The position numbers were made by a program, and so were the translations under genes. Positions 33,290-45,102 of a stretch of 64,000 nucleotides of DNA are shown here, piece by piece (the first letter of the stretch is position 1; every line of letters begins with the position of its first letter). The notes beneath the pieces were generated by a model that was not told where the DNA came from, ran no database searches, and worked only from the letters and a program-made list of their open reading frames with translations. This DNA is from Primulina eburnea. Its lineage: Eukaryota; Streptophyta; Magnoliopsida; Lamiales; Gesneriaceae. The stretch covers positions 124,001 to 188,000 of the forward strand of contig NW_027331379.1 of the NCBI RefSeq assembly GCF_022965805.1. Reading direction: 5' to 3'.

Positions 33290-33940
33290 GGTAACTGTTC
33301 TTTATAGGGTTACCCTGCATATGTATTGATTGATACGAGTGCTTCTCATACATTTATTTCTGAAATATTTGCATTGAATCATGCATTGCCTGTTGAGTCA
33401 TTATCATCTGTAGTGTCTATCTCTTCTCCTTTGGGGACATGTTTGATATCAGTGAAGTCTGTTAACCATTGTATGCTACAGTATGACGGGCACGAGATTG
33501 AGTTAGATTGTATCGTACTTGGGTTGTCTAATTTTGACTGTATTATTATTGGTATCGATATGCGGACCAAGTACAGGGCTACCGTTGATTGTTTCCAGAA
33601 GATTGTGAGATTCGGACCTGAGATGGCTGATGAGTGGAAATTCTACGGTAAGGGTTCTCGAGCCAGAATTCCTTTGATATCTGCTATAGCTATGACTCGA
33701 TTATTACAAAAAAGAGCGGAGGGGTTCCTTGTTTATTCAGTTGATGTACTGAAATCGAGTCCATCATTGGCTGATTTGCCAGTGGTGTGCGAGTTTGCTG
33801 ATGTCTTCCCAGATGAGATTCCTGGTTTACCTCCGATTCGAGAAATAGACTTCAGCATTGAGTTGATGCCAGGTACAGTTCCGATTTCTAGAGCTCCGTA
33901 CAGAATGGCACCGATTGAATTGAAAGAGTTGAAAGAATAG
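33290..33940 (+). pseudogene. gypsy-2 protease and start of RT
   Basis: Open frame 33326-33940. The protease begins LIDTSASHTFISEIF; the family box is DTGAS, so the catalytic glycine is Ser here, which should cripple the enzyme. LGLSNFDCIIIGIDMRTKY follows (flap and end of protease). The RT leader is CEFADVFPDEIPGLPPIRE, IDFSIELMPGTVPISRAPY and MAPIELKELKE, then a TAG where the family has a sense codon before [13 protein letters not shown]. Confidence 0.88.
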
Positions 33941-34450
33941 ATGGAGGATTTACTGGCCAAGGCGTATATCAGACCGAGCGTATCTCCTTGGGGTGCTCCA
34001 ATACTGTTTGTGCGAAAGAAAGACGGTTCAATGAGACTTTGCATTGACTACCGACAACTGAACAAAGTAATTGTAAAGAATAAATATCCCCTGCCTCGCA
34101 TTGATGATTTGTTTGATCAGTTGCATGGTTCTTCAGTATATTCCAAGATCGACCTGAGATCTGGATAACATCAGCTGAGAGTCAGAGATTCTGATATCTC
34201 GGAGACAACATTCAGAACCAGGTATGGACATTATGAGTTTATTGTCATGCCGTTTGGGTTGACGAATGCTCCAGCTGTGTTTATGGGTCTGATGAACCGC
34301 ATATTCCAGAGGTATCTTGATGATTTCGTTATTATATTCATTGATGATATCTTGATTTATTCGAAGAATATGATTTAACATGCTGAGCATCTGAGAACTG
34401 TATTGAGAATTTTGAGGGTTGAGAAAATGTATGCGAAACTGTCGAAATTT
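33941..34450 (+). pseudogene. gypsy-2 reverse transcriptase
   Basis: RT blocks [49 protein letters not shown], a TAA, then [36 protein letters not shown], and [11 protein letters not shown] with catalytic FIDD (34337-34348). Further stops occur at MI*HAEHL (34376) and before the thumb (34457). The catalytic Asp pair is intact, but the chain is cut at least three times. Confidence 0.9.
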
Positions 34451-34459
34451 GAATTTTAG

Positions 34460-35230
34460 TTGAGACATGTGGTATTTCTGGGTCACATTATATCCGGAGA
34501 CGATATTTCTGTTGATCCCAGTAAGGTTGAAGCGGTGATCAATTGGCCTAGACCGACATCTGTACCAGAGATATGCAATTTTATGGGTTTGGCAGGATAT
34601 TACCGACGATTTATTAAAGATTTTTCGAGTATCGCTAAACTGATTACGCGGTTGACTCAGAAGAATGCACCATTTGTTTGGTCAGAAGATTGTGAGTCCA
34701 GTTTTCTGGAGTTGAAGAAGAGACTGACCAGTGCTCCGATACTGACTATCCCCTTAAGTACTGGTGACTTTGTTGTTTATTGTGACGCTTCTCACAGGGG
34801 ATTGGGATGTGTATTGATGCAGCGAGGCCATGTTATCGCTTATGCTTCACGACATTTGAAGCCACACAAGACTCGCTACCCAATTCATGATCTTGAATTG
34901 GCTGCCATCGTCTTTGCATTAAAGATATGGCGACACTGCATGTACGGTGAGAAGTTTGAAATTTATTCTGATCATAAAAGCCTGAAATATCTTTTTTCAC
35001 AATCAGAATTGAATATGAGATAGCGAAGATGGCTTTATTTGCTTAAATATTTCGATTGTGAGATCAAGTACGATCCAGGAAAGTCAAATGCAGCAGCTGA
35101 TGCACTGAGTCGAAAAGTATGTTCTTTATCCTTATCGACGATTGGTGTTTCAAATTTGATAGAAGATTGCTGTTTGTCTGGATTGGTAGTTGAGACAGAT
35201 TGTAGGTCGTTGCGATTGTATGCCGTTTAA
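34460..35230 (+). pseudogene. gypsy-2 RT thumb and RNase H
   Basis: [20 protein letters not shown] and [19 protein letters not shown] are the thumb/connection; [18 protein letters not shown] is the first RNase H Asp block; then [38 protein letters not shown], a TAG, and KYDPGKSNAAADALSRK, the usual end of RNase H. RNase H would remove RNA after copying. One stop (35023) interrupts. Confidence 0.9.
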
Positions 35231-35349
35231 GTTGAACCAGAGTTGATTTTTAAAATTAAAGCGGCTCAGATAGTTGATCAGAATGTGCATAACTCGATAT
35301 CGATGATTAGAGCAGGGCATCGATCTGAGTATCAGGTACGGGATAACGT

Positions 35350-36250
35350 ACTGTTGTGAATAATTGTATTGTTGTGCCGAATGTTTCCGATTTGAAACGA
35401 CAGATATTGTCAGAAGCACACAACAGTCGATCCAGTATTTATCCTGGTGGCAGAAGAATGTATAACGATTTAAAAAGACAGTTTTGGTGGAAACATATGA
35501 AAGCTGAAATTGCAGAATATGTTTCCAGATGTCTGAATTTCCAACTGGTGAAAGCGAAAAGAAAGAAACCAGGAGGATTTTTACAGAGCTTATCGATTCC
35601 CGAATGGAAAAGGGATCACATTTCCATGGATTTCGTGACGAAGCTACCGAGATCCTCCCGAGGTTGTGATGCGATTTGGGTCGTAATTGACAAATTGACC
35701 AAATCCGCATGCTTTATTCCGTACAAGATGATGTTCCGACATGACCAGATGAGAGAGATTTATGTCAGAGAGGTGGTCAGATTGTACGGAGTGCCGAAGT
35801 CGATTGTTTCAGACCGTGATCCTCTGTTTACTTCGCACTTCTGGCAGAGTTTGCAGCTTGCTCTAGATATGAAGTTACATCTGAGTATCGCATATCATCC
35901 ATAGACTGACGGACAGTCAGAACGGACTATCCAAACATTGGAAGATATGCTGAGAGCTGTAGTGCTTGATTTTAGCATTAATTGGCAGGATGCATTGCCA
36001 CTTTGTGAATTCTCGTACAACCACAGCTATCAGACGAGCATTGAGATGGCTCTTTTAGAGGCGTTTTACGGAAACAAATGCAGATCCCCTCTGTATTGAG
36101 ATGATATTTCTGAGGTTCCTGATATTGGACCTGACATGATCAGAGATATGACTTAGAAAGTGAAGCCGATACAGAAAAGAATGAAGGTAGCTCAAGATAG
36201 ATAAGCCAAATATGCCAATGTTCGACGTAGACCATTGGTATTTGAGGTAG
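35350..36250 (+). pseudogene. gypsy-2 integrase
   Basis: Zinc region EAHNSRSSIYPGGRRMYNDL has Tyr where the second His is expected, and SRCLNFQLVK has lost a Cys, so zinc binding is doubtful. The core is ISMDFVTKLPRSSRGCDAIW (first Asp) and SIVSDRDPLFTSHFWQSL (second Asp). A CAG-to-TAG-type stop follows YHP (35902), then TDGQSERTIQTLEDM (Glu), EFSYNHSYQTSIEMAL and RPLVFEVGDRVFLKISPF. Several other stops occur up to 36250. Confidence 0.9.
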
Positions 36251-36683
36251 GAGACCGAGTGTTCTTAAAGATTTCACCTTTCAGAGGAGTTGTCAGATTT
36301 GGCAAGAAAGGGAAACTGTCTCCACGTTATATTGGGCCGTATGAGATTCTCGAAAAGATATGAGATCGTGCCTATCGACTCGCCTTGCCGCCTTCATTAT
36401 CTAGGATACATGATGTCTTTCATGTATCATTATTGCGGAAGTATATGCCAGATGCTTCACATATTGTTCAGTCGAACGAGGCCGAACTGGAAGAAACGTT
36501 AAGCTATTTCGAAAAGCCGATTCAGATTCTTGATCGGAAGGAAAAACAGCTTAGAACGAAAACTATTCCACTTGTGAAGATTTAGTGGAGACGTCATGGC
36601 ATTGAAGAAGCTACCTGGGAGATTAAGTCTGATTGGGAGATTAAGTCTGATATAAGGCAGAGATTCCCCGAGTTATTTCACTG
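36251..36683 (+). pseudogene. gypsy-2 integrase C-terminus and chromodomain
   Basis: Reads YIGPYEILEK, a stop, DRAYRLALPPSLSRIHDVFH, VSLLRKYMPDASHIVQ, YFEKPIQILDRKEKQLR, a stop near 36583, then WRRHGIEEATWEIKSD and RQRFPELF. The WEIKSD block is doubled by an 18-bp tandem duplication (36616-36651). Chromodomains of this group bind modified histone H3 tails and guide integration. Confidence 0.88.
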
Positions 36684-36769
36684 ATGTGAGTTTTCTGATT
36701 AGCCTTTGTTATACATTTCTTTCTAATATGATTTGATTGCCTGTGATTTCGGGGACGAAATCGTATCTT

Positions 36770-36781
36770 TGAGGGGGAGTA
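36770..36781 (+). other. Polypurine tract of gypsy-2
   Basis: TGAGGGGGAGTA ends where the 3' LTR TG begins, after the GGGGACGAAAT block common to Tekay elements. Confidence 0.8.
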
Positions 36782-37496
36782 TGTATTGATATGTGTGGTC
36801 TATTGATTCATAGACAGAGTATGTATTGAGTCATAGGCTGATTTGCCTTGTCCTTGGCTGATGCGCCAAGTCTTCGGCTGATTCGCCAAGACACTGGATG
36901 TTTGGTTTATATCGATGTCGCTTAGGAGTTGATTCATTCCTATCGCTAAGATTCGGTATATGTAACAATGTCATGGAACCGAGATCCCTAGATTAGAGAT
37001 GAGTCGAGTATGAGATGACGAGTCACGGGTGATTTACAGTGTTATATCATTTCATGTTTTCCGATTTTGATACATGTTATTGATATGTGTTTCATACTTT
37101 TATATATGCTTTTATATGACTGCATGTTTACATTGTTTATACTGGGATTATATTCTCACCGGAGTTATCCGGCTGTTGTCTTGTTTGTATGTGTGCATGA
37201 CAACAGGTGGGGCAGGATTAGGATCTGGATCAGGATGAGGATGAGAGATTTCAGTTAGCGTGGAGATCCGGACTTAGATTAGATTGATTTCAGTACTTTA
37301 TGTAGTGAATGAATTCTAGTTTGAGATGAACATATGTTGTACAAAATTTGTACCTTTGTATGGATATGTATATCGGATCGAGTACATTACGTTTCCGCAG
37401 TAGTTATTTTAAAAAAAAATTTATGTCCCACATTATTTAATTGTTACATTTGGTATTAATAACGATTAAGAAATGAATTAGGTTCGGGTCCCCACA
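36782..37496 (+). mobile_element. 3' LTR of gypsy-2, about 1 kb deleted
   Basis: After TGTA it jumps to TTGATATGTGTGG, which is position 22498 of the 5' LTR. About 994 bp, including the GC array, the TA-rich promoter region and the presumed start site, are lacking. It keeps the tandem repeat, hairpin CCGGAGTTATCCGG (37159-37172) and the end GGGTCCCCACA. As both LTRs are made identical at insertion, this deletion came later. Confidence 0.88.
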
Positions 37497-38430
37497 AGAT
37501 GACTTTTCTGTTTTTGGTTCTTCTTTCGACTCCTGCTTGGTTAATTTGTCAAAAGTGCTAAAGAGATGTGAAGAAACAAACCTTGTACTTAACTGGGAGA
37601 AATGTCATTTCATGGTAAGGGAAGGAATTGTCCTTGGTCACAAAATTCTAAAAAAGGTATTGAAGTGGATAGAGCTAAGGTATAGATCATAGAAAAGATT
37701 CCTCCTCCTATTAATGTCAAAGGAATTCGTTGTTTTATTGGGCATGCAGGTTTTTATAGGCGATTTATCAAGGATTTCTCGAGTATTACTAAGCCTTTAA
37801 CTAATTTGCTAATGAAAGATGTTCCTTTTGTTGGTTTTGAGGATTCTTTACAAGCTTTTCAGGTATTAAAGCAAAAGTTGACCACCACGCCGATCATTGT
37901 CGCACCAGATTGGAATCTACCTTTTGAACTCATGTGTGACGCAAGTGATTTTGCTTTAGGGGTTGTTTTGGGGCAAAAGAGGGACAAAGTCTTGCATGTA
38001 ATCTACTATGCAAGCATGACACTTTCAGGAGCTCAATTGAACTACGCTACCACAGAAAAAGAGTTGCTGGCTTTTGTTTTTTATTTGGACAAGTTTTGGC
38101 CATACCTTGTAGGGAGTAAAGTGATAGTCCACACGGATCATTCAGCTTTGAAGTATCTCTTAAAAAAGAAGGAGGCCAAGCCAAGATTGATAAGATGAAT
38201 CCTTCCACTGCAAGAATTTTACATAGAGATCGTGGATCGCAAGAGGACTAAAAACCAAGTTGCTGATCATCTATTGAGATTGGAGAAGCCCGAGGAAGGT
38301 AAGTATGTAATTAGAGATGAATTTCCTGACGAGAAACTTTATGCCATCTCTAATTTACCATGGTTTGCTGATTTTGTCAATTATGTATCATGCAAATTTA
38401 TTCCTTCTCATCTTACATATCAGTAGAAAA
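37497..38430 (+). pseudogene. Athila-1 RT end and RNase H
   Basis: Continues the Athila RT across gypsy-2: DFSVFGSSFDSC follows the split catalytic motif, then LVLNWEKCHFMVREGIVLGH. After two frameshifts (37650-37800) the frame 37806-38198 gives [18 protein letters not shown] (first RNase H Asp), [20 protein letters not shown] (Glu) and [15 protein letters not shown] (Asp), then RKRTKNQVADHLLRLE. Stops lie at 38196 and 38424. Confidence 0.9.
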
Positions 38431-39643
38431 AGAAGTTCTTTTCAGATTTAAAATATTATCTTTGGGAAGATCCTCTTTTGTTTAGAATTTCTGCAGATGG
38501 CATTATTCGTAGGTGTGTTCCAGCGAAAGAGGTAAATTCTATACTTTCTCATTGTCATAGTGCTCCAACTGGAGGACATTTTGGGGCAAGTAAAACTGCT
38601 ACAAAAATCCTTCAAGCTGGATTCTACTGGCCTACACTGTTCAAGGATGCACACACTTATTTTTTGAATTGCAATGAATGCCAACGTGTTGGTAATATTT
38701 CAAGGAGACACGAAATGCCATTGAATAATATTTTAATCTGTGAATTGTTTGATGTGTGGATAATTGATTTCATGGGGCCTTTCCAGATTCCTTAGGAAAT
38801 AAATATATTTTGGTGGCTGTGGATTACGTATCCAAGTGGATGGAATCAAGTTCTTGTAGAACCAATGACTCTAAGGTTGTGATCCAATTTTTAACGAAAA
38901 ATATTTTTGCAATATTTGGCACACCTAGAGCCATTATTAGTGACGGAGGAAGACACTTTTGTAATCATCATTTTGAATCTCTTTTGGCTAAGTATGGGGT
39001 CACGCACAAGGTGGCAACACCTTATCATCCTCAAACTAGTGGTCAAGTAGAAGTGTCAAATAGGGAAATTAAGAAAATTCTTGAGAAGACCGTTGGATCT
39101 TCGAGGAAGGAATGTGCTAGTCAATTGGATGATGCATTGGAAGCATATAGAACGGCATTCAAAACCCCTATAGGAACTTCCCCTTTTCGTTTAGTCTATG
39201 GAAAAGCTTGTCACCTTCCTGTTGAACTAGAGAATAGGGCATTATGGGCTACTAAATTTTTGAACTTTAATGTGCAAACTACAGGTTATCAGCGTCTTCT
39301 ACAACTCAATGAGCTAGAGAAATTTCGTCTTTATGCATATGAGAATGCGAAAGTCAACAAGGAAAAGACAAAGAAGTGGCATGATGCAAGGATTGTGCAC
39401 AGGGATTTTGAGTCTGGACAAAAATTTCTTCTTTATAGCTCTCGTTCGAAACTCATGCCAGGTAAACTTCGTTCCAAATGGTCCGGGCTTTTTACTGTTA
39501 CCGAAGTTTTTCCCTTTGGTGTTGTAGAAATCCGTGGAGATTCTGGAAATCCCTTTAAGGTGAATGGACATCGATTGAAAATTTTTCATGTAGGAATTGT
39601 GGAGGAAGAGGAGCCGAGTACTCCTTTGCACGATCCAACCTAA
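38431..39643 (+). pseudogene. Athila-1 integrase
   Basis: Zinc domain in 38478-38795: ILSHCHSAPTGGHFG and FLNCNECQRVGN give the HHCC ligands. [12 protein letters not shown] is the first catalytic Asp; a stop and frameshift follow at 38795. The frame 38810-39643 (277 codons) carries [23 protein letters not shown] (second Asp), [18 protein letters not shown] (Glu), a [20 protein letters not shown] block and the C-terminal [12 protein letters not shown]. Only a break at the start of the core separates the two halves. Confidence 0.92.
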
Positions 39644-40731
39644 TTTATAAAGGGATTTGTCTAGCTACAGACAAGAAATTTAGCGCTTGCTAGGAGGCAA
39701 CCCAGTGATTTATTTTATTTCGTTTCATTTTATTTTATTTTTTACTTTTTCATTTTATTAGGTTAATCCTCTGTGATTTTGGGGTGTGTAGGAAATATTG
39801 GAATGAAGCAAGATGATTTGGATTCTAGAAAAACTAAACTGTTGAAATAAAAGATTTCCAGCACTGAGGAATTCTGCCATCCCCATGTTGTATTCCATGG
39901 ATATTAAAGCACACTGCCAGGTAAGTGTCTCTTACTATTCTACATCCAAATTCTATATTCTTTTTGAATGGCATGACACTGAGGGCAGTGTAAATCTAAA
40001 GTGTGGGGGATTTGATTTGTGTTTGTTTCACGTCACAACACATAGCGTGTACTTTCAATGTTTAATCCTCGAGCATGAAATTTTTTTATGGTTATTCTTT
40101 GAGAAACTGCACTTGTGATTACATGACACACTAATTGATTTTCTGGATTTTTGATCACTCGAGAGATTGAATCACACCTATAATTGATTGAGATGAGCTG
40201 TAGTTGTAGCCAAAGAATTTGAGCACAAACTAGTTTTGTATCATATTTTGAGTTATCATCTATGCATTTTAGGTCATACTTATATGAATTAATTGTGAAT
40301 TGGCAAAAGGTGAGCTCATAAAAAAAAATTGAAAATAAAAAAAGAAAAGAAACAATCTAGACTTGTCTAATTATCCTTCGAGGCAAAAATACGGAGGAGA
40401 ATGACTTAGGAATGTTTTAAGCAATCTTTTGACCGTTTGAGCCTTTCGAGCCTACCTAATGTATCATTTATATCCCTAGTATCCCATTTTGAACCTATAA
40501 AAAATCGAATGGAGTGTGTCAAAGACATACAGTTAGCCCTCATTCGTATTCCTTCAAAATCCCACATCAACTACCAAATTTTAGCATATACACTATTACT
40601 CTACCGTAATTTTGAGAGAAATAAACCCTTTTAGCGCATTAAAATTTTCAATAACTCCCATGTGTTGATAATTGATGAGAAAAATTGGAGGAGATTGAAA
40701 AAATCATGAAGAATGAGAAAGGGGATTGATG

Positions 40732-40785
<54 letters not shown>

Positions 40786-41429
40786 AAAAAAAGAAAGAAG
40801 GAAGGAATGTTGTATGATATGGTGATTGAAAAAAAAAACTAATAGTGAATGTTGTTGAGGATTGAAAGAAAGCCGAAGGAAGATGGAAAGGTTAGATGGA
40901 AAATGTTGAAATTCAATGAGGAGGAAGATAAGAGATGAAGAATGCGCTGAAGGAATAATTGTTTATTTTCTCTCATTTTGAATCTCCCTACCTTTATTGT
41001 AGCCGTGAGCCGTGGCCTAACATTATAAGCTTGAAAAGACCTATTGACCGGGTCATATTCCTCTAACATTTAGTGGAGAAAGATATGAAAGACAAGCTTA
41101 TGGAGAGTTTCTTTGAAAAAAAAATTAAAAAATTCAGAAAATATGAGCACCCCTTGAACATAAACACCTTTGAGGAATATGAGTTTTGACTTCCACACAA
41201 CACACGTCTCATTATCTTGATCTTTTCTAGTGAATGTTTGAGTTTAAAGTTGCAACGAAAGTGAATTTTATGATTTTCTAAGTGTGATCTTTTAATTGAG
41301 TGTGACGGAATTTGGTAAGTTGAAAAGCGTTGATTGTGTCATTTTTGTTGTGAATCATTGAATATTCCTTCGATATATTTTTATCCTCTGATTTGCTCGA
41401 GGATGAACAAAAGCTAAGTGTGGGAGGAT
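39644..41429 (+). other. Athila-1 3' untranslated region and polypurine tract
   Basis: No env-like ORF. Just after integrase comes TAGCGCTTGCTAGGAGGCAACCCAG split over about 39680-39704, a conserved Athila landmark. A purine-rich AAGTGTGGGGGATTTG at 39999-40014 resembles the true polypurine tract AAGTGTGGGAGGAT (41416-41429). A TA run lies at 40735-40783. A minus-strand frame at 40839-41069 and other short frames show no domain. Confidence 0.7.
40735..40783. repeat. TA microsatellite
   Basis: Pure TA run of about 48 bp between purine-rich blocks in the 3' untranslated region of Athila-1. Confidence 0.92.
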
Positions 41430-42795
41430 TGATAAGCTCAAATTTTATAGAAATTTTTAGGGATTTTATTTGTGCTTATCTAGACTTTTTAGATTAATAA
41501 TTTTAGATTTGAATAAAAAAGGAAAATGATTAAATTTGGAATAAAAAATAAATTTACAAGACCTCAAAGAAAAAATACTAAAAGAAAAGAAATAAAATAT
41601 TCTTATATTTTATATCTTGATATTATTGAAGTTTTGGAAAAATCTATGGAGATCTTGATCAAGATAATGCCTAATCTTTGAAAATAAAATTTACAATCTT
41701 ATTATCTACAAGGTTTAAGTGGAGATGGGCTTTTAAAGAATACAAGGAGGAGGCCCATTAAAAAGATTAAAAGAGGGCAGAATCATACAGAAGAAAGACA
41801 GCGCTATAACGTACAGAGCGAAAGAAGGAGAGCAGCAGCACTGGAGATGGAAGGAAGGAGAGGAAGGGCAGAACAGAAAGCTACTGTGAAGTACACCAGC
41901 GCGGAAGAAGGAAAAGAAGAGAGGAAGACAGAAGACAAAAGCTGGAGGAATTCCTCGCACATGCTACAAATCACAGAGAATCTCTTTCATTCCTTCTTAA
42001 TCATGTTTGCTGCATTAAATTTAAACACTGATTTTGACATTTATTTTGAATTTATGGAGTAGATTTTTATAGACTAAGGCCACGATAGGGCCAAGAAAAA
42101 TTATTTTTGATGTTTTGAATTTGATTCAATTTTATTATTTATTTTTATTCATTGATTGACGTCGTTTATCACGTGTTCTTTTAATCTGACCAATTAAATA
42201 AAATATTTGTTGGTTAATCTAAAACTGGAAGGCGATAGATTAATATTTGCTTCACACATCAATCAACGCATGGTTAAATTGACTAGAAATAGTATTCGAT
42301 TTCAGTGTGCGTCTTTAGGTTGAAAAACTGGCATTTCACAGCGATCTAATTCTGTTGAATCTAATTAAATTCAGTTAAGAATAATTAGACTGTTAGATTT
42401 AATTAGTTTATTAATTCGAGGAATTGTTTAATAAATAATTTTGGGAATTCTGTCGTGAATTAAATAATTAATTTATTGAATATGATTTTGACACGTAGAT
42501 TATAAGTTGTCTCGGCACCGTTGTGCACCTTGGTCGTTTTTAAATAATTTGAATTTTCGTCTAATTTAATAATTTCAATTTTTTTGCTTTAGTTAATTTA
42601 TTTAAATTGTTTAATTTAGTTTTAATTAATTTATCTCCCACCATTTGAACTTTATTAGCCTAAATTAGGAAAATTAATTCATATTCTTGTAATAAACATC
42701 GATCTTTGTGGGTACGATACCTTGACTCATCTCCAAATACTTTAACTTGACCTAGTCCGCTTGCTAGATTTATTCCCAACCGAAATCTTCGGCCA
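41430..42795 (+). mobile_element. 3' LTR of Athila-1 (1366 bp, complete)
   Basis: Starts TGATAAGCTC after the purine tract and ends CTTCGGCCA; the start is needed to show that 163 bp are missing from the 5' copy. No gene; open frames on both strands at 41733-42062 are simple purine-rich read-through also present in the 5' LTR. Confidence 0.9.
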
Positions 42796-43940
42796 AGGTG
42801 CTGTCTAGTAGGGTCCCTAGGGATTGGTCATGGTCCTTATTGGTAAATTGGTGCTGAGAAATTCAGTAGGCTAGTAGGGGTGTTCAAGGGTTATAATTGG
42901 CTTGTTTTGGATTGTATATGGTATAGTTAGGCGTTATTAAGCTATGGTTCAAGTTTAGTCTAGTTTCGAGTCCATACGAGTAAAAACTGATATGTACGTC
43001 TAAATTCTAACATTTTTCGGATATAAAATGACTGTTTTGCCCCTGAATGCTGTAATATATGTTTAAATGTTTATGAAAATTTATGATAAAATGTTAATAC
43101 TAAAAGACATGTTGCATGCTTGGTTTAGAAAGAAAAAATATTTCTATATGCATGAATTTTTATAAGAGATGGAAATATGAAAAGTTGAAGGAGGTGAATT
43201 GATTGTGTAACGTTCAAAAGCCAACCCATGTAAACCTCATGTATGCAAACGATTTAAGTTGCTTACTTGTTTTATTTAATTGATTTCAAATTCTTACATG
43301 ATGCATACTATATGATTAAGTATCTAATTGCATGATTTTATGAAAACTATAGATTTTACCCGAATATTCAATAATAGGTTGGGGAAAGAAGACCAGGGAT
43401 TACCAAGATAAAATAAATATTTTCAAGGCTTATTAATATGATTAAATTTTTCTTAAAATGTTAGAGTTCAAATTATTTTATAGGACGAGCTTGAATTTAT
43501 CCGGGGAGCCGATTTTGGCAAACGAGAGACTTTTAAAAGATCAAAATTTTTTATTTTTGAAAACTGGTTTTTATAAATTTTTATTTTTCAACTAAATAGG
43601 TGTTATTGAGCCTAACCTAAAATTAGTAAGCCCAATTGCTCTCATACTTAAAGGCAAAAAACCTAAGCCCATTAACATTCCAATTTTAAATCTATAAAAT
43701 AGGAACATAGGGTTCTAAGCCTCATTTCAGCCAAAAATTCACACACACCACACACACATATTTTTGAAAATTTTAGGAGGAGGAAACTAGGACTCTTCGT
43801 CCCCTGTTTGTCCTTCTTCGCGTCCCAGGTCAACTATCGTATATTCGAGCATTATAAAACACAGAGGCACGTTTCTAAACTCCTTTGACGCATCATTAAA
43901 ACCATATTATGCTTGGTTTATTTTTTTTTGCATGAAAAAT
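42796..43940 (+). mobile_element. Fragment of another Tekay-type LTR (host of Athila-1)
   Basis: AT-rich LTR-like sequence with the phrase ACTGTTTTGCCCCTGAATG (43030), related to a phrase in the LARD LTR read on its own strand, and a TATA box TATAAAAT at 43693-43700 followed by CATAGGGTTCTAAG and a purine-rich leader. Its start lies beyond Athila-1, off-window. It stops at 43940 where another LTR begins. No gene is seen. Confidence 0.55.
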
Positions 43941-44530
43941 TGTAACGCCCAGACATTCGTATGCATTTGATGTAAGGTAATGATTATGATTAAGTGTGGT
44001 CATTATTCTTTTTATGGTTTATTATGATGATCGTTTGGGGATATGTGATGTAATGGTGATGGTTTACGGTTTCAAGATATGATATGAATGGTATTGATTG
44101 ATTTAGAATGAAATAGAGAATGTATGGGTAGAATAGAAAGCTGATATTTAGCTAAGTAGGTAATGGAAATGCTAAAACGGTATGAAAATGTGACAGTAAT
44201 TGTGGTTTTTAACATATTGTTTTGTATATTGATCCGAATGATGTGAGACCACTTTCATTAGAAAGATAAGACATAAGGGTATAACTTTCATGTTTTGAGT
44301 TTTGTTCAAATCATTGTGGAAGACAAGCCAAAAGCGCCCCGAAGTTTGTCGTGTGTGTCGTCGTTTCACCAGTGACACATGTTGGTAGATTGAGCATAAC
44401 TCTTTACTCAGACCTTCAAATGACATGAGGCCAATTGTAGATGCAAGCCAAGACGTAGAGCTACAACTTTCATGTTTACCACTTTTCCAAATTATGATGG
44501 GAAGAGGCGTTTCAGATGCGATCTTTGAGG

Positions 44531-44656
44531 TGTCTATGCGCAGAGCGGTGCCCGAGCGGTAAGAAATGACCGCCCGAGCACCACTGGTTCTGAAATTTTG
44601 GTCTTGGGCAGTATGGTCCGCGCTAGGGCTGTAGTTTATGACCGCCCGAGCGCACA
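44531..44656. repeat. GC-rich word array (ACCGCCCGAGC)
   Basis: GCGGTGCCCGAGCGGT, ACCGCCCGAGCACC, GTCCGCGCTAGGGC and ACCGCCCGAGCGCA are spread over 125 bp, about 40 bp before a TATA-like element. The word is shared with the gypsy-2 LTR (21620-21706). Confidence 0.8.
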
Positions 44657-45102
44657 TCACAGTACAAAAATGTGTTTTTGGGTATTTTAAGGCATAAAAT
44701 CGGTGGAGACTCTCATTTTTCTCATTTCCTTCTCCTCCTTTCTCTTCTCCATCGATTATTAGCTAGGGTTCTTCATTATCTTCTTCTTCTCTTATTCAAT
44801 CAAGCAATTTATCTTCAATCCGGAGTTGGAACTTATTCTTCTTGTTCTTGAGTTATTGAAGATGGTGGAGTTAAGGCGTGATAGTTGTGATTGATGTATT
44901 GGATTAAATGGTCATCTAATGTTGTTATTTGAGTGTTGATGGTTAGTTATAGGGTTTATTATTGTAGGATCACCATCAAGGTTTAGGAAACCAAGTGCTC
45001 CAAGTGTTGTAAGTGGAATCATTTCTTCAATGCATCACATGATCCTATATGTATGTTTTTTGATGATTTTATGACGTTAACTCATTTCAAATTTCATTCA
45101 TG

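Larger units (their letters stand above)
21491..37496 (+). mobile_element. gypsy-2: Tekay-like chromodomain element
   Basis: Starts TGTAATGCCCGAGA and ends GGTCCCCACA. The flanks GGATG (21486-21490) and AGATG (37497-37501) are a target duplication with one mismatch. Order: 5' LTR (21491-31924, holding the LARD), iMet-type primer site, gag, protease, RT, RNase H, integrase with chromodomain, polypurine tract, shortened 3' LTR (36782-37496). It inserted into the catalytic motif codons of Athila-1 RT. Confidence 0.9.
14977..42795 (+). mobile_element. Athila-1: Ty3/gypsy Athila element with nested insertions
   Basis: In order: truncated 5' LTR, tRNA-Asp-type primer site (16185), gag (split by an LTR), protease, RT (split by gypsy-2), RNase H, integrase, an untranslated 1.8-kb 3' region, polypurine tract and 3' LTR (41430-42795). 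No env-like ORF is visible before the 3' LTR. With the nested elements removed, about 10 kb of Athila-1 lies in this window. All ORFs have stops or frameshifts. Confidence 0.88.

Noticed and set aside
40839..41069. Minus-strand 76-codon frame near the Athila-1 3' end
   Set aside because: In the untranslated 3' region; no domain and no promoter signal on that strand.
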